A stretch of DNA of 64,000 nt from Lactarius indigo (GCA_025766275.1 JAFKAC010000026.1:558001-622000), one strand, 5' to 3'; counted from the stretch's first letter, positions 1-11,900 are shown. Numbers and translations are program-made. The notes: a model not told the origin generated them from the letters alone.

Positions 1-900
1 GGATGACCCACAAAGTCACGAACAACGATTCGAGTTGTGCTCACCGATAGTTTATACTGACGTAAACCACCGGCTCCTTGAGCGCAATTGAACGGTTCAC
101 TATGACACCACCATCGTAGCTATGCATTTCTCTATATTCCCCCCACACAAATGAAGGAAGTAAATTTGAGCGTACAGCGATGACGACCCAGTTTCGAAGC
201 CGCCTGTGGTGCAATAGCTCGAGTTAGTGCGAGTAACAGATCAAAGACATTGCGTGCGTCTCACCCCCGTATATCCACTTCCAAGTAGTTACTATTAGCA
301 CACGTGACAGCCTGGGTATATCACAAATACACACCACTACAACCGGGAGCCTTGAACCATATCTGGCATGTGCTGGGGCAAAGATGTTGAGCGTCAAACC
401 TATAGCCATGCGTCAGAATTCCTCTCCCTATGGTACAGAGCCTCCATAATGGCCTCCTCACAATCTTCGCCGTCTAGAATCGTAGTTCCGGAGCCGCTCG
501 CAAGGTAATTGATTGTCTCTTGGGGTAACCCGTTCGGAATCGCCAACGTAGCTGCTTGTTGGGGGCACGAAAGACCGAACGCAGTTGTATTGTATGTAGC
601 AGAGTAGGGACCAAGCGGCTGGGGCAGACGGAAGCGCAAATCGCCAAGCCTGTCGGCGAAGGCCGATTCGGTGGGTCAGTCAAACAGGATAGAGAGCTAA
701 AGTGACGCCAGCTATACTGACGGTGGTTTCGCGAAGGGGATACCGAGGAACTTGTTTACGCCGTCGGCCGTCGTCCCCGTGAACTTTCCCCTATCAAGCG
801 TGACGATAGGTGGAGTGGCATGTGTCGTGGGAGCGGCAGATACCATGGAAGTCGAGGCGCAGATGGCAATAAGCACTGGCAATTCCCGAAGAAAGACCAT
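1..900 (-). CDS. Type-B carboxylesterase / lipase (carotenoid-ester-lipase-like), 5' part, runs off the left edge
   Basis: Secreted alpha/beta-hydrolase of the carboxylesterase type B family. The ATG at 900-898 starts a signal peptide (VFLRELPVLIAICASTSMVSA), followed by the family N-terminus LDRGKFTGTTADGVNKFLGI and PFAKPP. Splicing reads continuously through six exons: 900-722, 649-462, 399-335, 277-265, 203-176 and 119-45, with a GT donor at 44. The joined reading gives GDLRFRLPQP, SCPQQ, EDCLTLNIFAP, LPVVVWIYGGGFETGSSSLYD and IVNRSIALKEPVVYVSINYR. This includes the EDCL disulfide motif and the GGGF oxyanion-hole segment. The nucleophile elbow GESAG and the rest of the triad would lie left of the window. 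Exon 4 is only 13 nt. No frameshift or stop was seen, so the gene looks live. The substrate cannot be read from sequence; similarity in style to Candida rugosa-type and carotenoid ester lipases is from memory of the family. Confidence 0.9.
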
Positions 901-2867
901 GACTGCCAGAGATGACGATTGGCGAGATCAAAGGGGGGACCTCTGGGCAGGCATCGTGAAAAAGCAAATAGGTCTTAAGTAGGTGCATCGCCCCCCAGCC
1001 TCGGATTGAGAACCCTAAAATCAATTGCCGCAGTTAAGAAACGTCGGGCAACCTTGGGTCCGGTCCGGAATAGTCGGGGGATGTTGAATGTTGCGCCCGC
1101 GGGCCAATTTGGTGGGATGGGCGGTATACGCCGGGAGAGAAGTTAGGAAGGCGGCTTCTTGGGCGGCTTTGGGTAGCAACTGGAACTAGGGAAGGCGTAG
1201 CCAATACCATAACTGGGTTTCCTGTCAATTCGCACCTACACGGGTCGCAATAAATGGGCTCTTCGGTTGGAGCGAGTTGACGCCCCACTTCCCCTTATAG
1301 TGTTTCTACGCACAGGATGGGAGGGATATGAAACAGATACGTAGTATGTAAGTTATTGCTGTCCTGGTCATGGGTCACCGGTCACCCGGTCACGGTGTTT
1401 CGTAGTAGAATTCGCGGCATCGTGCCTTTGATCGTGCCAATGGCACGCTCGTGTACGTAGGGACCAATTCTCACGATCCCACTGTACATGTGGTCTTCGA
1501 GCTTACTGTAAGTTATGTCTTATACCCCTCTCCCTTGACCCTGAAACCCTCCCTTTGGGATATTCTGAAGCATCCTGCATTCAGGTTACAGTACGCTTCA
1601 AGCTTAAATCTCGAGACATGGTGACATCTTCCATTCTCATGTCACGGTGTTGTTTTCTTTTTCTTCTTGCGCCCATCCCACCCCTCTGGTTATGCCCAAC
1701 TTAGTGTAAGTTGATAAAGTTCACGGAGTTATTATACGTGTGGGAACACGGAGTGGCGATAAGGTGTGCGGAAGAAGCGGCCCAAGGAATGACAGTGCAT
1801 GCTACTAGTTGGTTATGCTAACGCTACGTAGAAAACACTGAGGACTCGTCGGTTTGTTCGCTCTTCACCCCCGAACGGAGATCTCGATATCAAGTCGGTT
1901 AGACACTAGGTAATGCGGCGCAATCTCCCGAGGAGAACCTTTGCCAGCGCCTTCTCGTTTAACCTGCTGAGGTCGAAATAGCAGCGAAGCAGCTTTTGGA
2001 AGACATACAAACAACCACAACGGCCACCTTCGGGAGTCGGGAGTATCGTACCAATAGTGGAATGAAGGCTGGTGCCATTAAAACGCGTGAGCCGAATCCA
2101 CTCGTCCGTCCCTCCGTTCGAAGGATATCTTTGCGCACTTACATGGCGCGACTCCCGCACCCTCCGCAACCATTTGCTTGCGCCTTTGGTCCAACCGTAC
2201 ATCAGACTTTTGGGGATGACCACATGCAGCACAACCTTTCCATCCATTTCTCCGGGTCCTAGGCAGTTGAGAAAGGCGCATTCGCAACTTTTGCACCGCA
2301 TTACGTGTAACTGGCCCATTGAAAGGCCGCGTTTGTGTCGTCCAGAAACAAAAGTGGGTTTATTATACCCTCACTAAGAATTTTAACCCATCTTGCTCCT
2401 CGAATTACTGGAGAGGCTCCCGGGAAGGTTATCAACAAGCGCTTCAAGTTCGCTACGACATAACGATCTATGTATCTATTACTTGTCCCTACCAGCTAGT
2501 TTTGGGACCGCTATGTGGGCCCTATGTTGACGCAGACGTTCCATTCACGATAGTGCTGTCTGTGTGTCCCCATAGAAAGCCGGTGGCACGTAATCTTGCT
2601 CGATGGTGATTCTTCTGGTTTTGAGAGTTTGCGTAGCAACTCGCCATTCTTGTAGCACGTGGGACGTTAAATTCCGCGCTTTGTGGAAAAGAGCTCTCGC
2701 TCCCACTGAATTACATAGGGACATGAAAGCATAATGTACCGAAGTGAGTGCATCGCCACCTGGTCTCGTTCAATATAATCAATCGCCTAGGGACATGTCA
2801 GCATCTGTAGCGAAATCGATGACAGACGGCGGACCGAGCTTAAAATATTTGTCCTTAGTTTTTGGTT
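901..2867. other. Intergenic, no gene recognised
   Basis: Between the carboxylesterase start and the stop codon of the G-alpha-like gene. Several open frames of 60-140 codons exist on both strands around 1900-2600, but none shows a recognisable motif or splice-joined family similarity. The only local structure noticed is a short run of GGTCACC-type direct repeats near 1372-1398. The first 150 bases or so upstream of 900 should hold the esterase promoter. Confidence 0.6.
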
Positions 2868-4458
2868 TCACATACATAGGCAGAGGCAGAAGCAACACCG
2901 CACACAGTCAAGGAGGCTCAGATTGCTCTCTTCGAGCTTACGAATCATGATCTTTTCCTTTACAGCGATGGAAACCATCTGAATGTTGGACGTTTCGGTG
3001 GCCTGTGCGATTCTGTTATTGCAACAAGGTCAGATACAGCTACTGTGGGTGTTATACAGTGATTTACTGGAAGTACACGGTTAAGTGTGCGCGATTGGCC
3101 TGCATGAGTTGCCCCAGAATGTAGTCAACAGCTTCGTTGACGTCCGCACCACTTGTATATTCTGGGAAGTATGTTTCAAGAGGCACCTGACGAAACTAAT
3201 ATAAACCTAGATAAACGGGGAAGATAGACGGAAACTGCAGTATACCATGGGAAGTTTGGCCACAAACTCGTTGAATCCAGTGAAGAATAGGACGATCGAC
3301 GTATGTTGAAACCAGCGCGAGTTTATGACTGATTCAAAAAGGATAAATGATTCTTCTAGCTGATTCTGCAAATTCGTCGCAGTTATGGACATCAAGGCGA
3401 AGCGAAGACATCCACATACCCGACCATCTTCATCAACTTGATCATAGTCTAAGAGAGAAGCGCAGAAAACGACAATTGTCACATCATCGAAGTGATGAAA
3501 CCACTTCCTTTGTTCGCCCGGCCGACCAGTGATGTAGCAGAGGCGAAGTGAAAGTTTATCCATCTTGAAGTAGGTCTCCGTAATTCCTGCGTCAGTCCTT
3601 ACAGGTGCACGGAGAATGTCTTCGTTCGATGGAATATATTCACTTGCAGTGATTCTACATGCCTCTGAAAAGAAGCTGTATACATAAATCGTCAACACAA
3701 TATCCAGAAGGGCGCATAGTAGCCAGCCATAGCCTTGCTCCAATTGAGATAGGGGGCAACTCCACCGGCATAGCAGATGGGGCAGATGAAAGGCACTCAC
3801 TATGCTGCGTTGTCTGTCAAAGAAAAATGAGATGGGCTTTCCAATAAAACTGGAATCATGTCGTCGGACCACAAATCCCGAACTGCCTCAGCGAGCTCGG
3901 GACTTAATGAGAAATCGGTGTCATCAACGGCGGTCGGATGGTTCACAATGCGCTCCCAGTTTTCCTATAAGGGTCGTCTAATATAAAACGAAAAGTTTGC
4001 GACGCGAAAAACGACGCACTTCACTTGCGAGGGTCGCAGGAACCACGTGTAAATCTCGTATGACTTGAACAATACTACGGGAGATTTCGAGGAGGTATTG
4101 CCAAATAGTTGGACGGAACTCCATGCGTTCTTCGTGAGTGTAACCATCATGATGTCCGATCTTCATCTGCCTGAGTATGATAGAAACATCGTAGTCATTG
4201 CATCCTAGTGGAAGGATGAAGTTAGCATATCTGTACACGCAGTACTTGCTCAAGTCGGAAGTGCCGAAGAACTCCAAAAAAAATAGACGAACCTATCAAC
4301 AAGATATTGTGGACCTTCCGAATTTTTTTTGAGTCCTCTTTGATCTGGCGATCAATTTCGTCCGAGATGGCCCGGGCGTCTATCGTTGCGTTTACCCGCT
4401 TTGATGCCTGTTTCTGAGCCCGCTGTGCCTTCCAGGAGCGCAGAATCCCAATAGACAT
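2868..4458 (-). CDS. G-protein alpha-subunit-like protein with degenerate GTP-binding motifs (candidate pseudo-GTPase)
   Basis: Seven exons (4458-4293, 4204-4020, 3964-3801, 3675-3420, 3365-3246, 3186-3068, 3012-2868) join in frame to 384 aa with GT..AG introns throughout. The fold signature of a heterotrimeric G alpha is clear: DEIDRQIKEDSKK, RQMKI, YTHEERMEFRPTIW, DYIP-like EYIPSNEDILR, RKWFHHFDDVT, EESFILFESVINSRWF, LETYFPEYTSGADVNEAVDY and ATETSNIQMV. The nucleotide-contact motifs are lost. The P-loop position (56-63) reads GCNDYDVS instead of GxGESGKS. The switch II position (219-223) reads YITGR instead of DVGGQ. The NKxD position (286-289) reads TGFN, and switch I reads PVRTDAG. The last 12 residues hold six cysteines (373, 376, 377, 379, 381, 383), where ordinary G alphas end in a receptor-contact helix. 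No myristoylation MGxxxS start is seen with this ATG; an upstream exon cannot be excluded. Confidence 0.88.
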
Positions 4459-5613
4459 CGCAAGACCTCTTGGTTCGAAAACTCACTGGGCTGAAAACAG
4501 AGCGGGGAGGATGAAAGTAGTCGTCAAGGAGTTGTGAAACCGACAGTGGCCACTGGCCTGGACAGCTTTGTGCGCCATTGTGTGCACAGCCAGTATTCGG
4601 AGACTGCCGTACATCAAACAAAAATTTGAGAATCTGATATGGAACTAGATATTGGGTCCCCAGTATTGCCTGGCCGTGCATTAGCCCAAACGCCATGATA
4701 TTGTACAGTGCGAGGATGAGAAGCTGGTGCCGTCGCCCACGTCGCCCACGCGGCAATGTGCTTAGTAATCGGACGGTCTCGACTCCGAGTCGCTTGAAGC
4801 GCTCAAGCTTCCGGGCCACCGAAAATTCGACACCGCACCATCATCCTCCGAGTCGGGTCGCGTCAAAACGGGTTTCGTGATTATCACTCACTGCATTTTG
4901 AGTGTGTTTGGTTGTAGGCTGTGGTCTTTTTATTTTTATTTTAAAAATTCGTTTATATTTTAATTTATATCAGAAAACTAGGCTAAGACGCCGGGTCACT
5001 AAACTTCGTGACAAACAGCCCATGGCAGTCGCATGGGAGCCCCCCCTCAACCCCTATCCCTCTGCCCTACGCAGTGGCCCTCCGACTCCGAGTTGTAGGT
5101 CGTAGTCCGGAAAGGAAGCGAGCTAAGACGCTGTTGCCGGTGGGTGCAGCAGCCGAATACGATTCAGATCGTGAGGAGACGGATGAGTAGGCCGATCACG
5201 AACTGACAGTGGTCATAACGGCCAGCAACGGCCAGAAAACACAATGTCGAGCTCTATCTCGATGTTTTCACAGCAGTTTTCATTTCCTGAAATAACTTAT
5301 TTCGCGGCGAGACCTCAGCTTTTTCTCTCTGAATCGATAGCCGGGGTCAGGACCCTAGCTCCGTGCCTGCGCTTCAATCATCTGCGCCACTTGAAAGGTG
5401 GGATTCGGCCTGGTACAAGTTCCAGTCAAACACAACGACGACGGAGGAAGTCGCGATGAGGCCCGAATCGTCGTCTCCGAGTGACGGGTTCGTAACAAAA
5501 GCAGTCAGCTCCTTTTCTTCAAACAGACGATGAAGAGTGCTATATGGGTATACTCTAAAAAAAAGTACTACAAAGTAAAATACGACCGACAGACTCGGCA
5601 AGTCTGGGTTAGA
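4459..5613. other. Intergenic, no gene recognised
   Basis: This stretch holds the putative 5' region of the G-alpha-like gene and the 3' flank of the first GH3 gene. An A/T-rich block lies near 4920-4975. Open frames here are short and unconvincing. The reading frame at 4352-4819 on the minus strand overlaps exon 1 of the G-alpha-like gene in another frame and has no family resemblance. Confidence 0.5.
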
Positions 5614-8600
5614 TTAGAGAGGAGACTGGGCACTCAATCTGAAATCTCGGCTGCTCGCGCCGACCGAGATATTGTACGACCCCGCAGCGCGCATCCATGA
5701 CTGGCTGGGCACGTCCCAGATGGACAGATCGTAGCGCGAGAGCGAAATCGTGACGGCCTGCGTTTGACCGGGCTGCAGATCGACGTCCGTGAATCCGCGT
5801 AGGACGGACGGGGGCTCTCCGGAATTGGCGGGGAAGTGCACGTAGACCTGCGGAATCTCAGTCCCCGCAACACTGCCCGTGTTCTTCACATTGAAGGTCA
5901 CATCAAGCACAGGGCGATGTAGCCAGAGTGCCGTGGAGCCGCCGACGACCTGCGGGTTGGGTTTGCTCGCTGCCCAGTTCGCCTCTAACGATCCGTCCTG
6001 GTCCTGTTGACCCGTGACAGCGGTGAGCGACAGGCCGGAATAATCGAACGTCGTGTAGCTCAGCCCGAAGCCGAACTCGAAGCGCGGCGCGATGTTCTTC
6101 GCGTCGAAGTGACGATAGTCGATAAAGAGGCTTATGGGGAAGACAGAAGAATGCGTCAGGGATGTGACCTACAGTTGACGGGGGAAGATACAACGCACCC
6201 TTCTGAGTAATCGATCTGCGTGCCCGTTGCAAGCTGTGCAGGATAGTCATCTGGCGATTTGGCGATGGTGTAGGGCAGACGCCCGCTAGGGTTCACATCG
6301 CCGTACAGTATATCTACGAGCGCATTTCCCGTCTCGGTACCACCTAGCCCAGCCCAGATGACTGCCTTCACATTCTGGTTGTCAATCCAAGGCTCGAGGA
6401 TGATTGGGCCGACCGAGTGTACAACCACGATCGTGTTACTGTTGTTCGCTGCGACCGCCTGGACTAGCGCGTCACCATTGTGCCACGCCGTCAAGTTTTT
6501 CCTGTATTATGGGCAACGGCAAGCTGAGTTTTCTGAAGCTCAAGGGGGGAAGGGGCTACGTACCTGTCACCGGCGTTACCATCCACGGTAATGGTCCCTT
6601 CGCCAGAGTCGGCTTGCAAGAAGACGATCGCAGCGTCTTGATAATAGGCAGCGTTGCCTGCGCCAACAGTGTCGAAGTCATCGAAAAACCAAGAGAAGGA
6701 AGTGTGGTCATTGCGTGCGCGAGCCTGGAGTGCTTCGTATGGCTACTCAACGATTCGCGATCAGTGTGATCTATCGCGTGAGAAAATTAGGCAGCCACGA
6801 AATATGCACCGAGATTAGGTACGTAAACTGGGCAGTTCTGCGCGCGCGGTTATGTGAGCCACAGTATCAGCTTTCCCCAGCTTCACCCACTTACCCAGAT
6901 CCCCATCCCATGGCCAGAACCCCGTCAACGCCACCCTGGTTCATGAACCCGTTTGGTCCTGCAATATGGGCTGGGGCTGCATCAGAACCGATCAGTACGA
7001 GCCTGCGTGGTTTCTTGAGCGGTAGAGAGTTATCATTCTTCAATAGTACCATGCTGGCTGCGTCTATCTTCCGCACGAGGGCTCCGTGGTCTGTCTGCAC
7101 ATTATTGTGCCCGTTCGTCGCCCCGTCAAATGGATTGTTTGCGTTAAAGTTTGTCTGGGTGAAGTTGTATTGGCCGAGGAAGTACCACGCGGCAAGAATT
7201 CGCGTCGCCATATCATCCACACGCGCCTCTGGAATGGTGCCTTTCTGTACGGCCGCGATAAGGTTCGCACCAAAGTATGTTGTACCCGAGGCTTGAGTGG
7301 TGTCACCGGGCATCGTCATGTCTAACCCGTTAAGCGCGCTGGTGGTCGAGTGCGTTGCGTACCAGTCCGACACGACGAAGCCTTTAAAGCCGAACTCGCC
7401 CTTCAGGAGGTTGTTGAGCGTGCCGTTATTCTCACAGGCGTATGCTCCGTTGACGAGGTTGTAGGAACACATGACGGAGGCCACGCCGGCCATGACGCTG
7501 CGAAGGAAAGGCGCTGCGTAAATCTCGTGCTGTGTACGGTCGTCGACATTTGAACTGTAGGAATCACGCTGGGCCTCCTGCTCGCTGTGCCGCGCTTCAG
7601 TCAGTAACACCAAAAGATTGACTTTCACGACGGGCACTTACTAATTTATGAAGTGACCTGCGACCGCTTGCACGCCGGCGGACTGCAGACCAAGGATCGT
7701 CTCGTATGCACTGACGCTTGCTAAAAATGGGTCACCGCCGAAGCCTTCCCAGTTGCGGCCTCCCTGGGCAACACGGCCAAGGTTCATCATCGGGTTCAGG
7801 GCGATGTTAACGCCCTTTCCAACCTGTTCGTTACCCATAGCAGCGCCACGCGCGCGGAGGAGCCAACGTTGCCACCTGTAGTGTCAAAACCAGCTCGAAA
7901 GGTCACATTGTATAATTAATGCCAAGGCTCACGTGGCTGCGGCGTTGATAGGAGCGGAAAAAGCAGTCACGAAATCCGCATTGTGTACCCCTAGCGAGGA
8001 ACCTTCAAGGCAAAGACCAGGGAAACTGCCCACAGAACGGATATTCCCATTGCAACGACCGCCCTGATAGCCTAAACCAGTGGTGATGCTGACCTTTTGC
8101 TCGAGTGTAAAGTTGACAACCTCAAAACTATGTATTAGTGCCAGATAGAAAAAGATAAAAACACCACATGGATGCAATGCACCGTGCTCAAGAATTATAT
8201 AAGGTGAATACGGCGCGTCACAAGCTCGAGTAAGCTACCACGGCACACACGTTCGTGAGGGCTGTGCGACTTTGACACGTGCCAAGAAAAAGCCCTACAA
8301 GAAATTACATGGCTTACCTTAGCTTTTGCTATTGTGTACGCGTCAGTCCAAGCTGGCACGAAATCAGGGACAAGTGCGGGTTGGTCGACAGGTGGAGGAC
8401 TGTTCGGTGAGGCCAAGGGGTACACGCCCGGGATTGGAGGCTCCGAAGATGGTACTGGTGTTCCCGAGGTCCCAGAGGGCGTTGTGTAGGTTCCAGGCGT
8501 CGTTGGAAGGGTACTAGCTGGTGTCCCAGGTGAAGTTGGTGTCCCAGGTGTCGTTGCTAGTGTCCCGGGTGTCGTTGCTGGTGTCCCGAGTGTCGTTGCT

Positions 8601-8821
8601 GGTGTCCCGGGTGTCGTTGCTGGTGTCCCGGGTGTCGTTGCCGGTTTCACGGGAGTTGTTGTTCCAGGAGTTGTTGGTTTTTTCGGCGTTGTTGTTGTTG
8701 GGGTACCGTGGGATGTTGAAGGGGTTCCGGATGATGTCGTCGGTGATGTCGTCGGATCCGCCAAAGTGTACCCTGCAGTCAGGAGAACTATGAAGAAGGA
8801 TGGCCACAAGGATAGACGCAT
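5614..8821 (-). CDS. Secreted GH3 beta-glucosidase, copy A, with Thr/Pro repeat linker
   Basis: Glycoside hydrolase family 3 enzyme expected to hydrolyse beta-glucosides such as cellobiose outside the cell. ATG at 8821-8819 starts a signal peptide (LWPSFFIVLLTAGYTLA). A roughly 95-residue Thr/Pro linker with a heptad ATTPGTP repeat follows, then the GH3 core. Core landmarks are LEQKVSITTGLGYQGGRC, GRNWEGFGGDP, the nucleophile Asp in GFVVSDWYATHS, the DSGEG loop with the expected acid/base Glu, and WHNGDALV. The fibronectin-III-like C-terminus (TEIPQVYVHFPA, VLRGFTDVDL) ends at the stop at 5614. Several short introns interrupt the gene, for example after the codons for HFIN and GWGSG. The Lys-His pair that is near invariant in GH3 reads Gly-His here (VAGHFINYEQE), unlike copies B and C. 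Exon limits are not all resolved. Confidence 0.92.
8539..8643 (-). repeat. Five 21-bp tandem repeats coding the linker of GH3 copy A
   Basis: Five consecutive 21-bp units of the form GTGTCCCxGGTGTCGTTGCT (plus strand) lie within exon 1 of GH3 copy A. They encode a seven-residue Thr/Pro/Ala/Gly unit on the minus strand. The units differ by single substitutions, mostly in the CCCGGG/CCCAGG/CCCGAG position. Such an in-frame minisatellite can change linker length between strains. Imperfect units continue on both sides. Confidence 0.9.
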
Positions 8822-8896
8822 GGACTCGTTGTAGGTGCACCAGGCAAGAATAAGTTAGGGAGAGTGGCTTGGGTTCCGGTAAAGGAGAAATGAGGC

Positions 8897-8904
8897 TTAT
8901 AATT
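8897..8904 (-). promoter_or_regulatory. TATA-like element of GH3 copy A
   Basis: AATTATAA on the minus strand lies about 76-83 nt upstream of the copy A start codon. Copies B and C have TATA-like motifs at nearly the same distance, which supports the assignment. Confidence 0.5.
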
Positions 8905-11900
8905 ACGCGGAGAGCCGTTGTCGTCGTCTACAGTAGCGGCTAGGTCAGAGGATATTTATAGAACGCTATATGCCATGAGCCAAGCGCCACGGAAATGCGG
9001 AACAATCCAAACGAATTGCTTCCTACGAAACGGCCAACCACTTGTCGCTATGTCGCCATATCTGAGTACTGAGTCCCTATCTCTATCCCGCGGGCGACTG
9101 TTTGCGTGTGCCCTGGGGAAAGGAAAACCCACGGTCACGCACGATGCCCAACTTAAAATTGATACGGAAATGATCCAAAAGGAGAGACGACCAACATCTT
9201 TCGCAAGAGCGGTCTTGCAGGCAGGGAATAATGCAGTATTCGACCAGACTTTACGTCGCACGACTCCACCGCATTCGTTGACTTCACGCGCTCCGGGTGC
9301 GACATCGTGCTATACTATGCCTGGGACAAGGGTTTCCCTGCGCCTCTGCAGGCCGTGTGTTCCGTTGAACAACAGGAGTGGGCCAGTAGGCCCATCTCAA
9401 AATCGATCTGTGGTCTATCGCAATCTGGCGTCCCAGCAGGCCCACGGACAAGACTCCATCCTTCTGTTTGAAGGATGGCCTTGCAGTTAGCTCGCACACC
9501 AATACGAGGATATCGTCTGCAGCCACGCTTTTCTCTCTCCCCCATGGCCATACGGTAAAATTTCGTAGATAATCTCTCAGCCGCGCGCCGCGGCACTTCC
9601 ATATATTTTCCGAATTCTGAAGTGAGACCTCAGCTGGCCGCTCTAGAGAGGATTGCCACACCATCTTTGTCAAGTCTATGGGGAAAACTTCTCGAAAAGG
9701 TAAAGCACGCAACCTACTCGCTTGCCCCTAGCACTAATTGTAACCAGCCCCGGGAGCTGCGACGGGAACTCTATCCCTGATGTAGAGCCGACACTTGTGC
9801 ATGATGTCGAGGCTGCACAAGTCCTCGGCTGCCGAAATAGCTTCTTTAGACTGGCAACTTTGGACGACGCGAGCTACAACTTCAACTAATATAAATATCA
9901 TAGAACATGGTGTTATAAATAAGGTATTTATTTATACCACTGATCTGGGCCTCGACACTGAACTGCTCGGCCAGTATTCCCCCTTCATCTGCAAAACTGG
10001 AGCCTGTCAGGACCAGCCCTGACAGCTTTTGACAGGTCCCAATTTTACAGATGTTTCTACTCGACTAGAGAGCGCACCTGCGCTTTAACTGTGCCACGTC
10101 TGATCCCTCCCTTTCTGTCAACTATACTTCTCCTTTTGGTCACTCAACGAGAGTGTGAAGTAACTTCGCAGCAGGTGTGTAGTCCGAGTCGATAATGGCG
10201 CTCTCTTCTATTTGGGCAGAGGTGGGATCCGCCCTCCGTGGATTGCATGCGCTGGACGACCCACCCACGCTGGCGAATCTGCCAAACTGCTGATCTTCGA
10301 AGCTGATGCATCGGGATAGAGTGGGTTCTACATCAAATCTACCTACAATAAGGCTACCGGGTCAGCGTGGCATTCCGACTCACGCCGCGGTACACTAGTC
10401 AAAGGTTTCGGGCCCTGGCCAATGCAGTTGGATGTCTCCGCTTCATTTTGTAGTAGTATATGGCAAGTATATTGTGCGGTCCTTGTGCAGTCACGCAGTG
10501 AACAGACACCAGATTGCAGTTGTGCCCCCAGCTGGGTCGACTCGCAGCGCAAAGTGGGCACGGTCTACTTTACCTGAGAGTTATTTTCGTTTCCTGTTTG
10601 TTTTGCCTATCGTCATGGTACCAGTGTGAGGTTCTTTCAAGCTTCAAGTTTCTTTTTGATTCGGAATAGTGCACTTGCAGCAATCCGGCTGAGATGACAC
10701 AAGTAGCACGAACCGTGCCCTTGACCATGCCGCGGCCACAACCTCCTCCGAAACAGAAGATCGACCCATAGAACTGTGTTGCATAAATGCAACGGTTTTC
10801 ACGAGTAGTGTTTTCTCCCTCACAAGCACCTTTAGCCGGACCTCATGCAGCATTGGAATCGCCTTCAAGTGTAGGACCGTAGCCAGGCGGCATATGACAC
10901 TAGAGCTGCGTAACTCTATTGAAATACCTAGCGAAAATAATGCAAACGGAGAGAGAAGGGGTTTGTGAACATGGTTTCCGGCCAGAAACTTGACACTCCA
11001 CAATTTGAAACATTACCCCCGTGAGAACATCCCTCATGCGCTTTTTTAATTGGTGCACCCACTACAGTGTACATTCTGGCGACCAAGACTATAGTACAGC
11101 CCGAGACAAAAAGGAAAATGTTATCCGGCCGGAATTCGGTGAAATAGCACCACATGTGGTTCACCGCTCAACTATGTTTTTGTCCACTTCCGCGGCTCCA
11201 CCACAGTCGGAGCCAAAATCATATCCTGGCAAGCATCCTGGATACTTACTTATTAACCTTATGTACTTCCACGTCATGTCGGAGACCGGCTTTGTATTTC
11301 CATACTGCTCCGGAATATAAATTCATCAAAAAAAAAAAAAAAAAAAAAAAAGCATCCTGGATACCATTTGACGGCTTCGATAACTGGATGGACGCGTGGT
11401 CGTGCTTCTACCTCCATTCTGACAACGCTGCCGCCAAGTTCAGTTCCGACGCTGAGATGTACCACAGAATTTCTCCTTCCCAAGCGCGGGTTTCAGCCTG
11501 AGAGACTCTATCCTTAGGACTCTTTGGACCAATAGCATTTTCAACCGCACAAACCTATCGTATCACGGACACGTGCGCCATGACCTGTAATCATGTACTT
11601 CCACCTGCCCTCAGCCCCCTCCGCATTCATCGCTAGGACCCTCAACCAATCACTGATGGCACGTGGAATGGTTGTGCCGTGAAGTACACGTGGCATGCCG
11701 TTCCAGCCAAGAGTTGGGAGTGTCGCAGCCCCGTTGGTTGGATACGGCACATATCTACACAAAGAACAGGTAGGTTGGCTTGTCACGCCTCATTCAGGCG
11801 TACTCGAGCTCCTCTCCAAGTCGATTCCTGGTTTGGACCCTACGACCTTCATTCCTCTTGCGTCCTAGTGACACGTAGAGGCGACCGGCCAAGGCGGTCA

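Noticed and set aside
1368..1400. GGTCACC repeats as an operator array
   Set aside because: Only three or four imperfect copies and no gene start nearby that they would obviously serve.
1906..2319. 137-codon minus-strand frame starting with ATG
   Set aside because: No recognisable motif, overlapping open frames on the other strand, no splice context or homology signal.
5330..5400. A-box-like TGGCGCAGATGATTGAAGCG (minus strand) as a tRNA gene
   Set aside because: No matching T arm or acceptor stem at the right spacing.
8918..9490. 190-codon plus-strand frame
   Set aside because: Starts at TTG, lies in the copy A promoter region, and shows no motif.
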